A stretch of DNA of 64,000 nucleotides from Tardiphaga sp. 709 (GTDB lineage Bacteria; Pseudomonadota; Alphaproteobacteria; Rhizobiales; Xanthobacteraceae), in assembly GCF_032401055.1 (NCBI RefSeq), contig NZ_CP135529.1, positions 5,082,501-5,146,500 of the forward strand, read 5' to 3'. Shown here piece by piece: positions 53,177 to 62,509 of the stretch; position 1 is the stretch's first letter, and every line of letters starts with the position of its first letter. The translations under genes and the position numbers were made by a program. The notes beneath the pieces were generated by a model. The model saw nothing but the letters and a program-made list of their open reading frames with translations, did no database searches and was not told where the DNA came from.

Positions 53177-54348
53177 GCGGTCGGTACGCTTGGCTGATCG
53201 GTCTTCCAGTCGCGCTTGATCTTCTTGGCGAGCGACCATTTGTGGACTTCGGTCGGACCGTCATAGATGCGGAACGCGCGGATCTCGCGGAAGGCCTGTT
53301 CGACGATGGTTTCGCCGGACACACCGGTGCCGCCCATCACCTGAACGCAGCGATCGGCGATCCGCATCAGCGCTTCCGACACGGCCACCTTGGCCATCGA
53401 ACTTTCGGCCGTGCCGAGCGAGCCGGTGTCGAGCACATCGGCGCACCAGTCGATCATCAGTTCCGACTGTTTGATGTCGATCAGGTTTTCCGCCAGCATG
53501 AAGCCGACGCCTTCGTGATCGATCAGGGCCTTTCCGAAGGCATGGCGACGACAGGCATAGTCGGTCGCGATCTCGTTGGCGCGGATCGCAAGACCCAGCC
53601 AACGCATGCAATGTGACAGGCGCGCCGGGCTGAGGCGGATCTGCGCGTATTTGAAACCGTCGCCTGACGCGCCAAGCATCTGGTCTGCAGGCACACGCAG
53701 GTTATCGATCTCGATCTCTGCATGGCCGCCGGGCATCGAATTGTCGATCGTATCCAGCACGCGCAGGGTGCGGATCGCAGGATCGGGCAGATCGACAAGG
53801 AACATGCAGGCGCCGTCGTCCGACTTCGCCATGACGATGCCGACTTTGGCGCCTTCCGCACCGGTGATGAACTTCTTCCGCCCGTTGATCACCCAGTGAT
53901 TGCCATCGAGCCTGCAGGTGGTCTGCATCATCGACGGATCGGAGCCCGCGCCGCCTTCGTCTGCCGGCTCGGTCATGAAGAACGCCGAACGCGCTTTCCC
54001 TGACACCAGCGGTTCGAGAAACCGCGTCTTCTGTTCGGCAGTACCGACCTTGCCGAGGAGATACATATTGCCCTCATCGGGTGCCATCGTGTTGCAGGCA
54101 AGCGGGCCCAGCGGCGAAAGACCGGACTTGATCAGGGCTTTTGCCGTTTCGCGCTGCGTCAGATGTGACCCATCCGCAAGAATGTGCGGGGTCAACACGC
54201 CGACCTTGCGGGCCTTGTCGCGCAGCTCTTGCACCAGTTCGTCGCTCGGGCCGTGAGCACCTGTCCGCGGATCTTTCTCATAGGGGATGACTTCGGCCCG
54301 AATGAAGGTCTCGATCCTGGCGGCAATGGCGTCGGCGCGATCAGTCAT
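53173..54348 (-). CDS. Acyl-CoA dehydrogenase family protein
   Basis: An FAD enzyme of 391 residues that oxidises acyl-CoA thioesters. Domain order is normal: helical N-terminus, then FFMTEPADEGGAGSDPSMMQTTC, WVINGRKKFITGAE, and the C-terminal helical domain with RRHAFGKALIDHEGVGFMLAE, CVQVMGGTGVSGETIVEQAFREIRAFRIYDGPTEVHK. The long N-terminus with HGPSDELVQELRDKAR resembles medium-chain or ACAD10/11-like enzymes. It converges on the CMD gene with a four-base overlap. Confidence 0.92.
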   Translation of the reverse strand: MTDRADAIAARIETFIRAEVIPYEKDPRTGAHGPSDELVQELRDKARKVGVLTPHILADGSHLTQRETAKALIKSGLSPLGPLACNTMAPDEGNMYLLGKVGTAEQKTRFLEPLVSGKARSAFFMTEPADEGGAGSDPSMMQTTCRLDGNHWVINGRKKFITGAEGAKVGIVMAKSDDGACMFLVDLPDPAIRTLRVLDTIDNSMPGGHAEIEIDNLRVPADQMLGASGDGFKYAQIRLSPARLSHCMRWLGLAIRANEIATDYACRRHAFGKALIDHEGVGFMLAENLIDIKQSELMIDWCADVLDTGSLGTAESSMAKVAVSEALMRIADRCVQVMGGTGVSGETIVEQAFREIRAFRIYDGPTEVHKWSLAKKIKRDWKTDQPSVPTA

Positions 54349-54603
54349 GGATGTGGATACTCCGGTCGATCCCCTTTGGGGGGAGCCTTGGGGCGTGAGG
54401 CAGTCATGCGGGGCCGATCACGGTACGGGTGGCGGCCAGCGACGAGGTGAGGGATAACATTTACACGATCAGTATGCCTGATCGTATCGAATTCGGCTAC
54501 GAGGCATCGACCACCCTGAAGGGTGCCGTGGCGTCGCTGATTCACGCGTGGCGTGCTGATTGGCCGAATCTTGATTGGCCGCGTATTGGTCGGCGGAAAA
54601 CCT

Positions 54604-54999
54604 TTATTTCGGCGCCGGCTCGGCGGCATCGAGATTGATGCCCGGGAAACGCCGTCTCAGGTCCCGCTTCAGCGATCTGAAATGCTCGATATTGTTTTCG
54701 AGCGTCCGCAGCCGTGCTTCGCCGATGCGGATCTCGTCGTCTGATTTCTGCAGAAGTTCTGCCCGCGGATCCGACTGACTGTTGACGTCCTCGATCTCGT
54801 TACCGCCGACAATTGCGGCGATGGAGATGACGTCTTCCAGCCGACGCTTCAGGCCGTCATGCTCGTATTCTGCACTGCGCAGGCCGGAGTCGATGGTCGC
54901 CGCAATGGCAAGAACAAGCCGTTCATCGGTGATGCGGTCGCGCTCCGGCGAGCGGGTCCGGAATGTCTCGGACGAGGAGCGAAAGATGCGCTTCAGCAT
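54604..54999 (-). CDS. Hypothetical protein in the polysaccharide cluster
   Basis: A 131-residue charged protein from the ATG at 54999, preceded by GAGGG. It is rich in Arg, Glu and Asp and mostly helical (ERLVLAIAATIDSGLRSAEY and EARLRTLENNIEHFRSLKRD), perhaps coiled coil. It lacks signals or membrane helices. It lies 19 bases after the next upstream gene and is the last in the leftward unit. No family recognised. Confidence 0.7.
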   Translation of the reverse strand: MLKRIFRSSSETFRTRSPERDRITDERLVLAIAATIDSGLRSAEYEHDGLKRRLEDVISIAAIVGGNEIEDVNSQSDPRAELLQKSDDEIRIGEARLRTLENNIEHFRSLKRDLRRRFPGINLDAAEPAPK

Positions 55000-55018
55000 G
55001 GCGGCATTTCCCTCTGGC

Positions 55019-55426
55019 TCAGGTGAGACCCTTGATCTTCTTACACGATGTTGCGGAGCCTGACGACATCTGCACAATGCCCGATGTCGATTTCGTTAGC
55101 ACGAGCTCCTTGGCGGAGATGAAGCGTAGCGTGGCTCTGGGGTTGGCATCGCAGAATCGCGACAGCGTCGCCGCGGTGGCGGCCACCGTGTCCTGTTTCG
55201 GAATCACCGCGATGGCCCCATCCTTCAGGATGTAGGCATCCTTGACGTTCGGCATCGTCGCCGTCGCGGTGCAGACCTTGAACAGGCCTTCATAGGCCTG
55301 GGGCGGCATGGTCAGATCGCCTGCAAGGCCGCCGAGCAGATACTCCCGGCTCTTGTTGCAATTGTCGGCATGCGCGGTGCTCGCGGTGAGCACGAGCAAT
55401 GTGACGATGGCAGCGAGCTGTTTCAT
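55019..55426 (-). CDS. Exported protein of unknown function, Rap1a/Tai-like
   Basis: A 135-residue protein from the ATG at 55426, which overlaps the glycosyltransferase stop (ATGA). It has a clear signal peptide (MKQLAAIVTLLVLTASTAHA) and four cysteines in the mature part, then a helix-rich domain. The C-terminal pattern (YILKDGAIAVIPKQDT, LSRFCDANP, TLRFI) faintly resembles the small Rap1a/Tai immunity-type periplasmic domain, but I am not sure. In context it may be a periplasmic partner in polysaccharide export. Confidence 0.75.
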   Translation of the reverse strand: MKQLAAIVTLLVLTASTAHADNCNKSREYLLGGLAGDLTMPPQAYEGLFKVCTATATMPNVKDAYILKDGAIAVIPKQDTVAATAATLSRFCDANPRATLRFISAKELVLTKSTSGIVQMSSGSATSCKKIKGLT

Positions 55427-56613
55427 GCCGATGCCCTCAGCTCCGATCCGGTCTGCAAGGCATCCTCCGACGGTGATGGCCGCTTCAAACCATAGGTTTC
55501 TGCGGCGCAACGTTCCCACGACAGATCACGCGCATGTGCGGCGGCACCAGCGCCGAGGCGCGCCCGCAGCTCATCGTCCTCGGCCAGTTGCCGGATCACA
55601 TGGGTGATCATGTCGACGCGGGGGGCGACCAAAAGGCCAGACTGGCCGGCGAGCACCGCATCGGGCACACCTCCGATATTGCTCGCGACGCTCGGCAGGC
55701 CTGTGGCACCGGCCTCGAGATAGACGAGACCGAAGCCTTCGACACGGCCGGACGAATCCGGCACACCGGTCAGACAAAAGAAGTCCGCCGCACCGTAGAT
55801 ATCGCGAATTTCTTCATTCGATAGTGTGCCGAGTAGCCTGATGTCGCAGTCCGACGCTGCGATCATGCCGCGAAGCTCATCGACATAATCCGCTTCCCCC
55901 TGCGGACCGATGACCAGCCAGGTGATGCGCTGACGTAATTCGTCAGGAAGCTGCGCGAGGGCGGCGAGCGTGAGATGATGTCCCTTGCGCCGCGTGAGCC
56001 GCGCGACGGTGACCATGACGATCCGGTCCGGCGCAATGTCATAGATCGCGCGCGTGGCAGCGCGGTCGCTGCGCCGTCCGGACCAGAAATTGGAGACGCC
56101 AAGGCGAATGGCATGGATGCGGCGTTCGTCGATCGTGAATCTCTTGCGGAACAGCTCGCGTGTAAAGCTGCTATTGGCAGCGACCTCGGTGCGTGGCCCG
56201 AACACGCCACTGAAGCGGATCGCCAGTCGCTTCAGCGGCGTCTGCGTCTCATTGATTTCTGTACCGTGCACGGTCATCAGCATCCGCGCCGGTGTGCGGC
56301 CGCGCGCGAGTGCGACCGGAATGAAGAACGGCCAGTCGGCAGCATGCACCACGTCGAATGGAGCCGTACCAATGCGGCTGCGCGCCAGCATGATCTTGGC
56401 GGGCAGATCGCGCGCCGAATGCAATCCACCGCTGAAGCGGTGGATTGCGAAGGGCATGGCGCGATCGTCGGCTGACATATCCTGTGCGTAATCGGGAGCG
56501 ACCAGCGTCACCCGCGCGCCGAGCTGAGTTGCGGCCAATGCGATCTCGTGGGCGTAGGTGCCTATCCCGCCGCGTGCGGGAGCATATTCGCTCGATAGCA
56601 ACAGGATATTCAC
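55423..56613 (-). CDS. Glycosyltransferase family 4 protein
   Basis: A retaining, GT-B-fold sugar transferase of 396 residues that adds a sugar from an NDP-sugar during exopolysaccharide assembly in the cytoplasm. The N-terminal domain begins LLLSSEYAPARGGIGTYAHEIA. The C-terminal GT1 domain has VARLTRRKGHHLTLAAL, the E-x7-E-like region VEGFGLVYLEAGATGLPSVAS and GVPDAVLAGQSGLLV. It lies eight bases after the glycosyltransferase gene upstream. The sugar it transfers cannot be told. Confidence 0.92.
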   Translation of the reverse strand: MNILLLSSEYAPARGGIGTYAHEIALAATQLGARVTLVAPDYAQDMSADDRAMPFAIHRFSGGLHSARDLPAKIMLARSRIGTAPFDVVHAADWPFFIPVALARGRTPARMLMTVHGTEINETQTPLKRLAIRFSGVFGPRTEVAANSSFTRELFRKRFTIDERRIHAIRLGVSNFWSGRRSDRAATRAIYDIAPDRIVMVTVARLTRRKGHHLTLAALAQLPDELRQRITWLVIGPQGEADYVDELRGMIAASDCDIRLLGTLSNEEIRDIYGAADFFCLTGVPDSSGRVEGFGLVYLEAGATGLPSVASNIGGVPDAVLAGQSGLLVAPRVDMITHVIRQLAEDDELRARLGAGAAAHARDLSWERCAAETYGLKRPSPSEDALQTGSELRASA

Positions 56614-56621
56614 AGATAGCC

Positions 56622-57902
56622 TCAGTGTGCCGCGGAGGGCGTCATCGTCATGTTGCGCGCGTTCTGGATGTCCTGGTGATAGGTAAAGACGCGCGCCAGC
56701 TGTGTTGCTGGTGTGAAATTATCGATCGCGCTGGCAACCTGCACCGGGTTGATTTCGCCTGTGCCGATCGCATCGCGGGTATCGAGGAAACGTTGGGCTA
56801 GGTTCTCGATCATCTCGTCGCGCGACGCGCTACGTGAAATCAGGTAGCCACTCTCGCCATCATGGATCACCGATTCCAGCTGCGGCAGGTGCACCGCGAC
56901 GACCGGGCGGCCGACCGCAAGCGTCTCGAGCACGCAGCGTGGCATGCCCTCGAATTCCGATGTCAGGATGCCTGCATGGGCATTGGCCAGTGTTGTCGCC
57001 ATGCCGACAGCGTCCTTGAAACCGTGCCGGATGGTGATGTCTTCGATAGCAGCGAATTCGGCAAAGCGATGCGGATCGCTGGTCCCGATATAATGGAATT
57101 CGAGATGGCCATGCAGCCGCTCGCGCAGGCGGGCGATGGTGCTGAACATCAACGGCGGATCCTTGAACTCGTCAAGGCGCCCCGCGAAGATGATGCGAAA
57201 CGGCTCGGTCATCGCCGGAAACGGCTGTGGCTTGAAGATGTCGGTATTAACCCAGGTCCACAGCGTGTCGATCTTGCCACTCTGGCCGGGATAGGTCTTT
57301 TGCAGCCGTTCGGTAATGAACGGATTCACGCATAGAAATTTTGCGCTGGTCGTGACTGCGAAACGCTCGCCGATATTATGCACGAACGAATATTTCTTCA
57401 GGAGCGAATCCATCTGCAGCTTCGGCGCGCCCTCGCCATGCAGCATCTGGATGAAGGGGCGGCGCAGCAGCGTCGGCAGCCACGAGAATTCGACACGGCG
57501 AAGATCGACTGTGCAGCCGCGCTCGCGAATCAGCCGCGAGACCGGGCCGAAATAGCGCAGCAAAGCCATGAAGAACTGGCCGGTCAGCGACGAGCGGATG
57601 GTGCGCGCTGCCTCTCGGGCCTGCTGGTCGGAATAATGCAGGATCGGGAGAAAGTCGAAGTCGCGCCCGCGGAAAGTCAGCCGTCGCACTTCGCCGAGCT
57701 TGAGGTCGCCGATCGAATCCACGCCAACGAACAGGATGTCGGTGTCCGTGGGATGGAACGTGATGAAGTCGCGGATATAGGTCTCTAGCCCACCCACCTT
57801 CTGGCCGCGCGGATCGAACGGGTGGATGAGGCAGATCTGGTAGCGTTGCTTGGCCGGCGCGGTGTTCCGGGCGCGAAGACCCAGAGTGAGTGTCGAGGTC
57901 AT
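56622..57902 (-). CDS. Glycosyltransferase family 4 protein
   Basis: A 426-residue GT-B-fold sugar transferase. The start reads YQICLIHPFDPRGQKVGGLETYIRD, and the GT1 domain shows RIIFAGRLDEFKDPPLMFSTIA and SEFEGMPRCVLETLAVGRPVVAV with the catalytic-type Glu. Its start overlaps the WecB-type gene by four bases. Together with the two neighbours it should build the repeat unit of a polysaccharide. Confidence 0.92.
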   Translation of the reverse strand: MTSTLTLGLRARNTAPAKQRYQICLIHPFDPRGQKVGGLETYIRDFITFHPTDTDILFVGVDSIGDLKLGEVRRLTFRGRDFDFLPILHYSDQQAREAARTIRSSLTGQFFMALLRYFGPVSRLIRERGCTVDLRRVEFSWLPTLLRRPFIQMLHGEGAPKLQMDSLLKKYSFVHNIGERFAVTTSAKFLCVNPFITERLQKTYPGQSGKIDTLWTWVNTDIFKPQPFPAMTEPFRIIFAGRLDEFKDPPLMFSTIARLRERLHGHLEFHYIGTSDPHRFAEFAAIEDITIRHGFKDAVGMATTLANAHAGILTSEFEGMPRCVLETLAVGRPVVAVHLPQLESVIHDGESGYLISRSASRDEMIENLAQRFLDTRDAIGTGEINPVQVASAIDNFTPATQLARVFTYHQDIQNARNMTMTPSAAH

Positions 57903-58693
57903 GCGGCTTTCCTCATGCGAGCGTTCAGGATTTGTGGAAGCGTACTAGCGATCAAACGTGGCACGGCGGCAGCGCAGCGTGCGTAACGGGGCGCAAGGCG
58001 GCGCGGATCCCGCAACATGCGCCAGGCCCATTCGAGACCGGCACGTTGGGTGAACATCGGTGCGCGAACCTGTGTACCTGCGATGAAGTCCAGCGCCGCG
58101 CCGAAACACAGGCAGCCCGTCCCATCCAGCTCATCGATACAGCGCGACGCAAACACTTCCTGTCGCGGCGCGCCCAGCGCGAGGAAGCAGAGCTTTGCAC
58201 CGGATGCGCGGATCTGTGCAATCGCTGTATCGGCCTCCGCTGAATAGGCCTCGAAGTTGCGACCAGGCGCGAAGGTGCCGACGATCTGCAAGCCCTGATA
58301 TCGTTTGCGCAATTCTGCTGCAGTCTTGTCCAGCGTTGGCCTGTCGGAACCGAACAGAAAGATGGGAAGTCCCTTCTTGCCTGCAGCTTCACACAAGGGA
58401 GCGGCAAGATCAGCGCCGGTTGTTCGCGAAATAGGTTTGCCGAGCAGATGACTGAGAACGACGATCGGAAAGCCATCCGCAGTCACGAAGCGTGCACGCC
58501 GATAGGCTGCGCGAAAATCGGGCTTTTGTTGCAGATGTACGACATGATCGAGATTGAGCGTGCATACACTGAAGTTATCGCCGCGTTCGGCCGCTTCTAC
58601 GATCGATAAAACGGCTTCGTCGAGCGATGAAACGTTCACGGTGACTCCGTCAACGGTGAGATTTTTGGCGTGTGGCGCCTGCGTCTTCGACAT
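57899..58693 (-). CDS. WecB/TagA/CpsF-family glycosyltransferase
   Basis: A 264-residue GT26 family enzyme, which in WecG or TagA adds N-acetylmannosamine-type sugars to a lipid carrier. The ATG at 58693 has AGGGGA five bases upstream; the open frame begins earlier. The family core is clear: CTLNLDHVVHLQQKPDFRAAY, FVTADGFPIV, FLFGSDRPTLDKTAAEL, LCFLALGAPRQEVFASRC and CFGAALDFIAGTQVRAP. It is the first gene of this leftward group and is divergent from the GH10 gene. Confidence 0.92.
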   Translation of the reverse strand: MSKTQAPHAKNLTVDGVTVNVSSLDEAVLSIVEAAERGDNFSVCTLNLDHVVHLQQKPDFRAAYRRARFVTADGFPIVVLSHLLGKPISRTTGADLAAPLCEAAGKKGLPIFLFGSDRPTLDKTAAELRKRYQGLQIVGTFAPGRNFEAYSAEADTAIAQIRASGAKLCFLALGAPRQEVFASRCIDELDGTGCLCFGAALDFIAGTQVRAPMFTQRAGLEWAWRMLRDPRRLAPRYARCAAAVPRLIASTLPQILNARMRKAA

Positions 58694-58900
58694 GTCGGTC
58701 CCCTGATGACGATGTAGCCGAGGTACGCTTGAACGAAGTGCACACCTGCTTGCTGCCGATGCAGCAAAGAAAAGTGAGTCGAAAATCATCTCCTCGACAT
58801 CATGGACATCAAAACGAACTATTGCGACGCAACGATGGCGATGCTGTCGCGCAACATGGAAAAGATAGCAGTCACGATTTTGAATCGATGGAGAGTGGAT

Positions 58901-59998
58901 ATGTTCGAATGTTCAAGGAGAAAGTCGCTCGCAGTCATCGCTGGCGCGACAGTTGCTATGCAAGGACATGCAGTCGGCGCGACTCAAACGCAGAGCCTTG
59001 GTACAATTGCGGCGAAAAATGGTTTGATGTTCGGCGCTGCTGCGGGGCCGGTGATCGACAAGGATGTGGGATATCGTGAGCTTTACACAACACAGACGAA
59101 AATTATAACGACGGATATCGCTCTGAAAATGGGCACGCTTGCGCCGATGGCGGGACCGAAACGATTCGAGAGCGCTGATCGATTGCTACAATTTTGTGCG
59201 AGCAATCGCATTCCCATGCGCGGTCATTGTCTGATCTGGAACGAATGGGTTCCGCAATGGATCAAGTCCATGAGCAATACTGAGCGTCAGGCCTTCTTCG
59301 ATAGTTATATCGATGAAGTCGCTGGACGTTATGCCGGCCAATTGCAGTCGTGGGACGTCGTGAATGAGCCGTTCTGGCCCGGTCACAAGGCCCCCGGCGG
59401 TTATCGCCTTGGCCCGTGGTACGATGCCTTTGGCACTGATTATATCAGGCGCGCCTTCGCGCGGGCAGGTGCTGTGGATAAGAAGACTAAACTTGTGCTC
59501 AATGAGGCACAGGCGGAACGCGATGACGATGTCGGTCTCGCGGTGCGCACCGGACTGTTGCGTCTGGTCGATGAATTGCAGCATGCCGGCGTCCGGCTCG
59601 ATGTCGTCGGCCTGCAGGGCCACTTGCAGCCGCGCTATCCGCACGATCCCCAGCGATTTCTGGAATTCGTCCACGCGCTCGCCGAACGCAAGGTCGACAT
59701 TTATATCACCGAGTTCGATGTCCGTGACGACACGTTCCCCGATGACGTGGCCACGCGCGACAAGATGATCGCGGAGACCGGCGGGAAATTCCTCGAAACT
59801 GTGCTGCAGGTTCCCGCGGTCAAGGCCGTGATCGCGTGGCAGCTGTCCGATCACTATTCATTCTATACGGATGCCGCGAGAAAGAAGAATCCTCTCGCAG
59901 AACGACTGCCACGGCCGCTGCCGTTTGATGAGAACATGCAGAAAAAGCCGCTGTGGTACGCAATGGCCCGTGCCCTGGAGACCGCCAAACGGTCGTGA
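58901..59998 (+). CDS. Glycoside hydrolase family 10 protein (endo-1,4-beta-xylanase-like)
   Basis: A secreted or periplasmic glycosidase, 365 residues from the ATG at 58901. The start has SRRKSL and a hydrophobic stretch, a possible Tat signal; the cleavage near AVGA (residue 27). The GH10 barrel is complete: RGHCLIWNEWVPQWI, WDVVNEPF with the acid/base E156 and IYITEFDV with the nucleophile E271. Inside a polysaccharide locus its likely job is trimming or release of the polymer made by the neighbours, not plant xylan use. The frame is open from 58802. Confidence 0.92.
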   Translation: MFECSRRKSLAVIAGATVAMQGHAVGATQTQSLGTIAAKNGLMFGAAAGPVIDKDVGYRELYTTQTKIITTDIALKMGTLAPMAGPKRFESADRLLQFCASNRIPMRGHCLIWNEWVPQWIKSMSNTERQAFFDSYIDEVAGRYAGQLQSWDVVNEPFWPGHKAPGGYRLGPWYDAFGTDYIRRAFARAGAVDKKTKLVLNEAQAERDDDVGLAVRTGLLRLVDELQHAGVRLDVVGLQGHLQPRYPHDPQRFLEFVHALAERKVDIYITEFDVRDDTFPDDVATRDKMIAETGGKFLETVLQVPAVKAVIAWQLSDHYSFYTDAARKKNPLAERLPRPLPFDENMQKKPLWYAMARALETAKRS

Positions 59999-60011
59999 CG
60001 GTTTCACGACA

Positions 60012-61451
60012 TCAGAGCTCGGAGAGTTGCGGCTGACGGCGCAGCATTCGAAGCAACGTCGGTCCGTAAAGGATGGCAAGGACCAACACATAGATCGCCG
60101 CGCCTGCGGCGACATGTGCCGCCAACAAGACATGGTTTGGCGCTTCCGGCAGTTGCGTCAGGAGCGCCGCCATAGCCCCGGTTGCGAGGACGATGCGGGC
60201 GAGATGCGCCCAGGGCAGCGTCAGGCCGAATTTCGAAAAGCCGATGATGAAGCTGGTCAATGCCGCAGCGATGGCGGACAGCACTGTCGCGCCGGCTGCG
60301 CCAACGAGCCCCCAATAGTGGATACAGATGAAGCTCGCCACAATCGTCACCAGTGCGTCGATGCTTGAGACGACGATCATGAGCTGGGTCCTGCTGTGCA
60401 GGAGAAACACCTGATCACCGAAATGGGCGCGGATGTTGCGGACCGAACCCGCCAGGGCCGAGAGAGGCAGAATTGCCAGCGTCACCTGTTGAAACGGCGT
60501 GGCGATCAGCAGGTGCACGATCTCGGCCCGTAGCAGGAAGATGCCCGCAATGCTCGGCGCCAGAATGCCGATGAGCAGTGCACTATTGTCGGCAAGCTGG
60601 CGCATTGCGGCCTTGCTGCCGCCTTGCTCCATGCTCTTGACCGCCAGCGGGAACGCCGCTGCTGTCACCAGCATCGCAGCCACCGCCGCGGCGCGCTGGC
60701 CCAGACCATAACCGACGGCAAAAAGGCCGGCGGCGGCGACGCCGAGCATGTCGTTGACGATAAAGCGCGACGCATTGAGGCCGACCCAGCCCAGCGCGCC
60801 GCCGATGATCAGCGGAATGCCGTAGCTCACCGCATGGCGAATGATCTCGCGGTCGATCGGCCACAAACGGCGGCTGTAGCCGATATGGGGCAGGACGACC
60901 AAAGCGGCAAAGAGCTGCGCGGCGGCATAGCCCAGCAGCGGCCATTCCGGCGATGGGCCGATCAACTTGATGAGTACCAGGCCGAGAATGAAGCCGATCG
61001 ACGGCCCCACGATCTGCTGGATCGAGTAGACGCCGATCTGGTGCCGGACCCGGGCGCGTTCGGCGATATAGAGATTGAGAGAGCGGCTGATGACGTAAGC
61101 GACGGTGGCGCCGAGCAGCGCTGGATTGGTGTCCGTGGCAATGACTGTATAGAGCACGCCGATGACGGCGGCGCTCTGCAGCACCAGCGAAACAAGAATG
61201 ACGACATTCTCGGTGCGGTAGAAGCGTTCGGCCTGTTCGCCGTCCTGATAGCGGCCGAAGAAGCGCAGCGCATATTGCGACCACCAGGCCAGGAACGCGA
61301 TCTGCAGTAGTTCATGCGTCGCCGTAATCAGCGTGATCACACCCAGCGTATGCTCGTTGACCACATGGGTCCACACGATCATCGCGACCAGCTGGAACAA
61401 CGGGCCGACGATCTGGGCGGGAAGATAAAGGATCGTGCGTTTCAGCAGCAT
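60012..61451 (-). CDS. Polysaccharide flippase, Wzx-like (MOP superfamily)
   Basis: A membrane protein of 479 residues with 12 to 14 hydrophobic helices, starting MLLKRTILYLPAQIVGPLFQ. The pattern of paired helices and conserved GLF/GYGLGQ residues fits oligosaccharide flippases that move lipid-linked repeat units across the inner membrane. The ATG at 61451 lies two bases after the acyltransferase stop. It converges on the GH10 gene. Confidence 0.88.
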   Translation of the reverse strand: MLLKRTILYLPAQIVGPLFQLVAMIVWTHVVNEHTLGVITLITATHELLQIAFLAWWSQYALRFFGRYQDGEQAERFYRTENVVILVSLVLQSAAVIGVLYTVIATDTNPALLGATVAYVISRSLNLYIAERARVRHQIGVYSIQQIVGPSIGFILGLVLIKLIGPSPEWPLLGYAAAQLFAALVVLPHIGYSRRLWPIDREIIRHAVSYGIPLIIGGALGWVGLNASRFIVNDMLGVAAAGLFAVGYGLGQRAAAVAAMLVTAAAFPLAVKSMEQGGSKAAMRQLADNSALLIGILAPSIAGIFLLRAEIVHLLIATPFQQVTLAILPLSALAGSVRNIRAHFGDQVFLLHSRTQLMIVVSSIDALVTIVASFICIHYWGLVGAAGATVLSAIAAALTSFIIGFSKFGLTLPWAHLARIVLATGAMAALLTQLPEAPNHVLLAAHVAAGAAIYVLVLAILYGPTLLRMLRRQPQLSEL

Positions 61452-61452
61452 G

Positions 61453-62505
61453 TCAGGCTCCAAGCCAGCGGGCCGCGCGCGGCGGCGCCCATCGTTGCAC
61501 GGCGAGCAACGCGACAAGGCTCAAGGCGACGGTGATCGCATACATCAGAAATGTCCCCGCAACCGGGCCGAACTGGCGCAGTCCGCCATGATCGCGCAAG
61601 GCCATGACAATGAAAATATGCCAGAGATAGATGAAGTAGCTGCCGGAGCCGAGCGTGGCGAGGACCGGCGCGCGGATGCCGAGTGCGAGTAACAGGACGC
61701 AGAGCGCCGCGGCATAGCCGAAGAACGCCATCGAATCATAATCGGCAGCGTCGCCGATCTTGAGCAGTCTCGATGCCGCATAGATCACATAGGCCAACAG
61801 TACCGCAGCGGTCAGCGTCAGGCGCGTCCGCGGAAGGGCCAGCCGCGCCGTCGATCCGGCGACCAGCATTCCCAGGGCCACGAAGCTGAACCAGAACGGG
61901 ATATCGCGCATGCGCACTTCCTCGATCAGTCCTTCGGACAGCCCGCGCTGGATCAGCAAGGGATCGACATAGCTGCCGATGATCAGGCCGAAGACGAGGG
62001 CGAGCATCAGGACGACGCGCAGTCGCTCATTGGCTTGGGTCGGCACACGATGGGCAAACCACAGGGTCAGCCAGAGCATGAGCGTGCAGCCGAGATAGAC
62101 GAAGACATAATAATACACGAACACGTAAGCGAGCACGAAGCGGGCAGCCGTTGTCGTCGGGCGGTGATCCATCGCCGGATTCTGCAGCGCCATGTAGAGA
62201 TAGGCAGCCGCGAAAGCGATGGCGTAGGGGATCAATGCCGCCATCACGCGCTTGCCGAGTGGAACGCGGCCCGACAGCGCGGTCAGATAGCCGGACGCGA
62301 ACAGGAAAATCGGCACACAGGGGCGCAGCGCCGCGTCGAGCATGGTTTTCCACGATGCATCGAGCGGTTGCTGCAGCGAATGGATACCGATCACCATCAG
62401 AATGGCGAGGCCGCGCATGCTGTCGATGGCCATATCCCGGCTGGCCGCCCTCGCTTGAGCCAGCGGCCGCGCCGTCCCGGACATTGTCTGCGTTGCATCC
62501 ACCAT
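61453..62505 (-). CDS. Acyltransferase family 3 protein
   Basis: An integral membrane O-acyltransferase of 350 residues with about ten helices. The start (ATG at 62505, five bases after the neighbouring stop) leads to RDMAIDSMRGLAILMVIGIHSL, the conserved first helix with the catalytic-type histidine, and a C-terminal helix with GSGSYFIYLWHIFIV. Such enzymes add acetyl or succinyl groups to exopolysaccharide. It is in the same run as the flippase and another acyltransferase, so two decorations of the polymer are possible. Confidence 0.9.
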   Translation of the reverse strand: MVDATQTMSGTARPLAQARAASRDMAIDSMRGLAILMVIGIHSLQQPLDASWKTMLDAALRPCVPIFLFASGYLTALSGRVPLGKRVMAALIPYAIAFAAAYLYMALQNPAMDHRPTTTAARFVLAYVFVYYYVFVYLGCTLMLWLTLWFAHRVPTQANERLRVVLMLALVFGLIIGSYVDPLLIQRGLSEGLIEEVRMRDIPFWFSFVALGMLVAGSTARLALPRTRLTLTAAVLLAYVIYAASRLLKIGDAADYDSMAFFGYAAALCVLLLALGIRAPVLATLGSGSYFIYLWHIFIVMALRDHGGLRQFGPVAGTFLMYAITVALSLVALLAVQRWAPPRAARWLGA

Positions 62506-62509
62506 CAGG

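Noticed and set aside
54429-54638. Open frame of 69 codons after the acyl-CoA dehydrogenase region
   Set aside because: No ribosome site, poor composition and overlap with the 3' end of the hypothetical gene at 54604.
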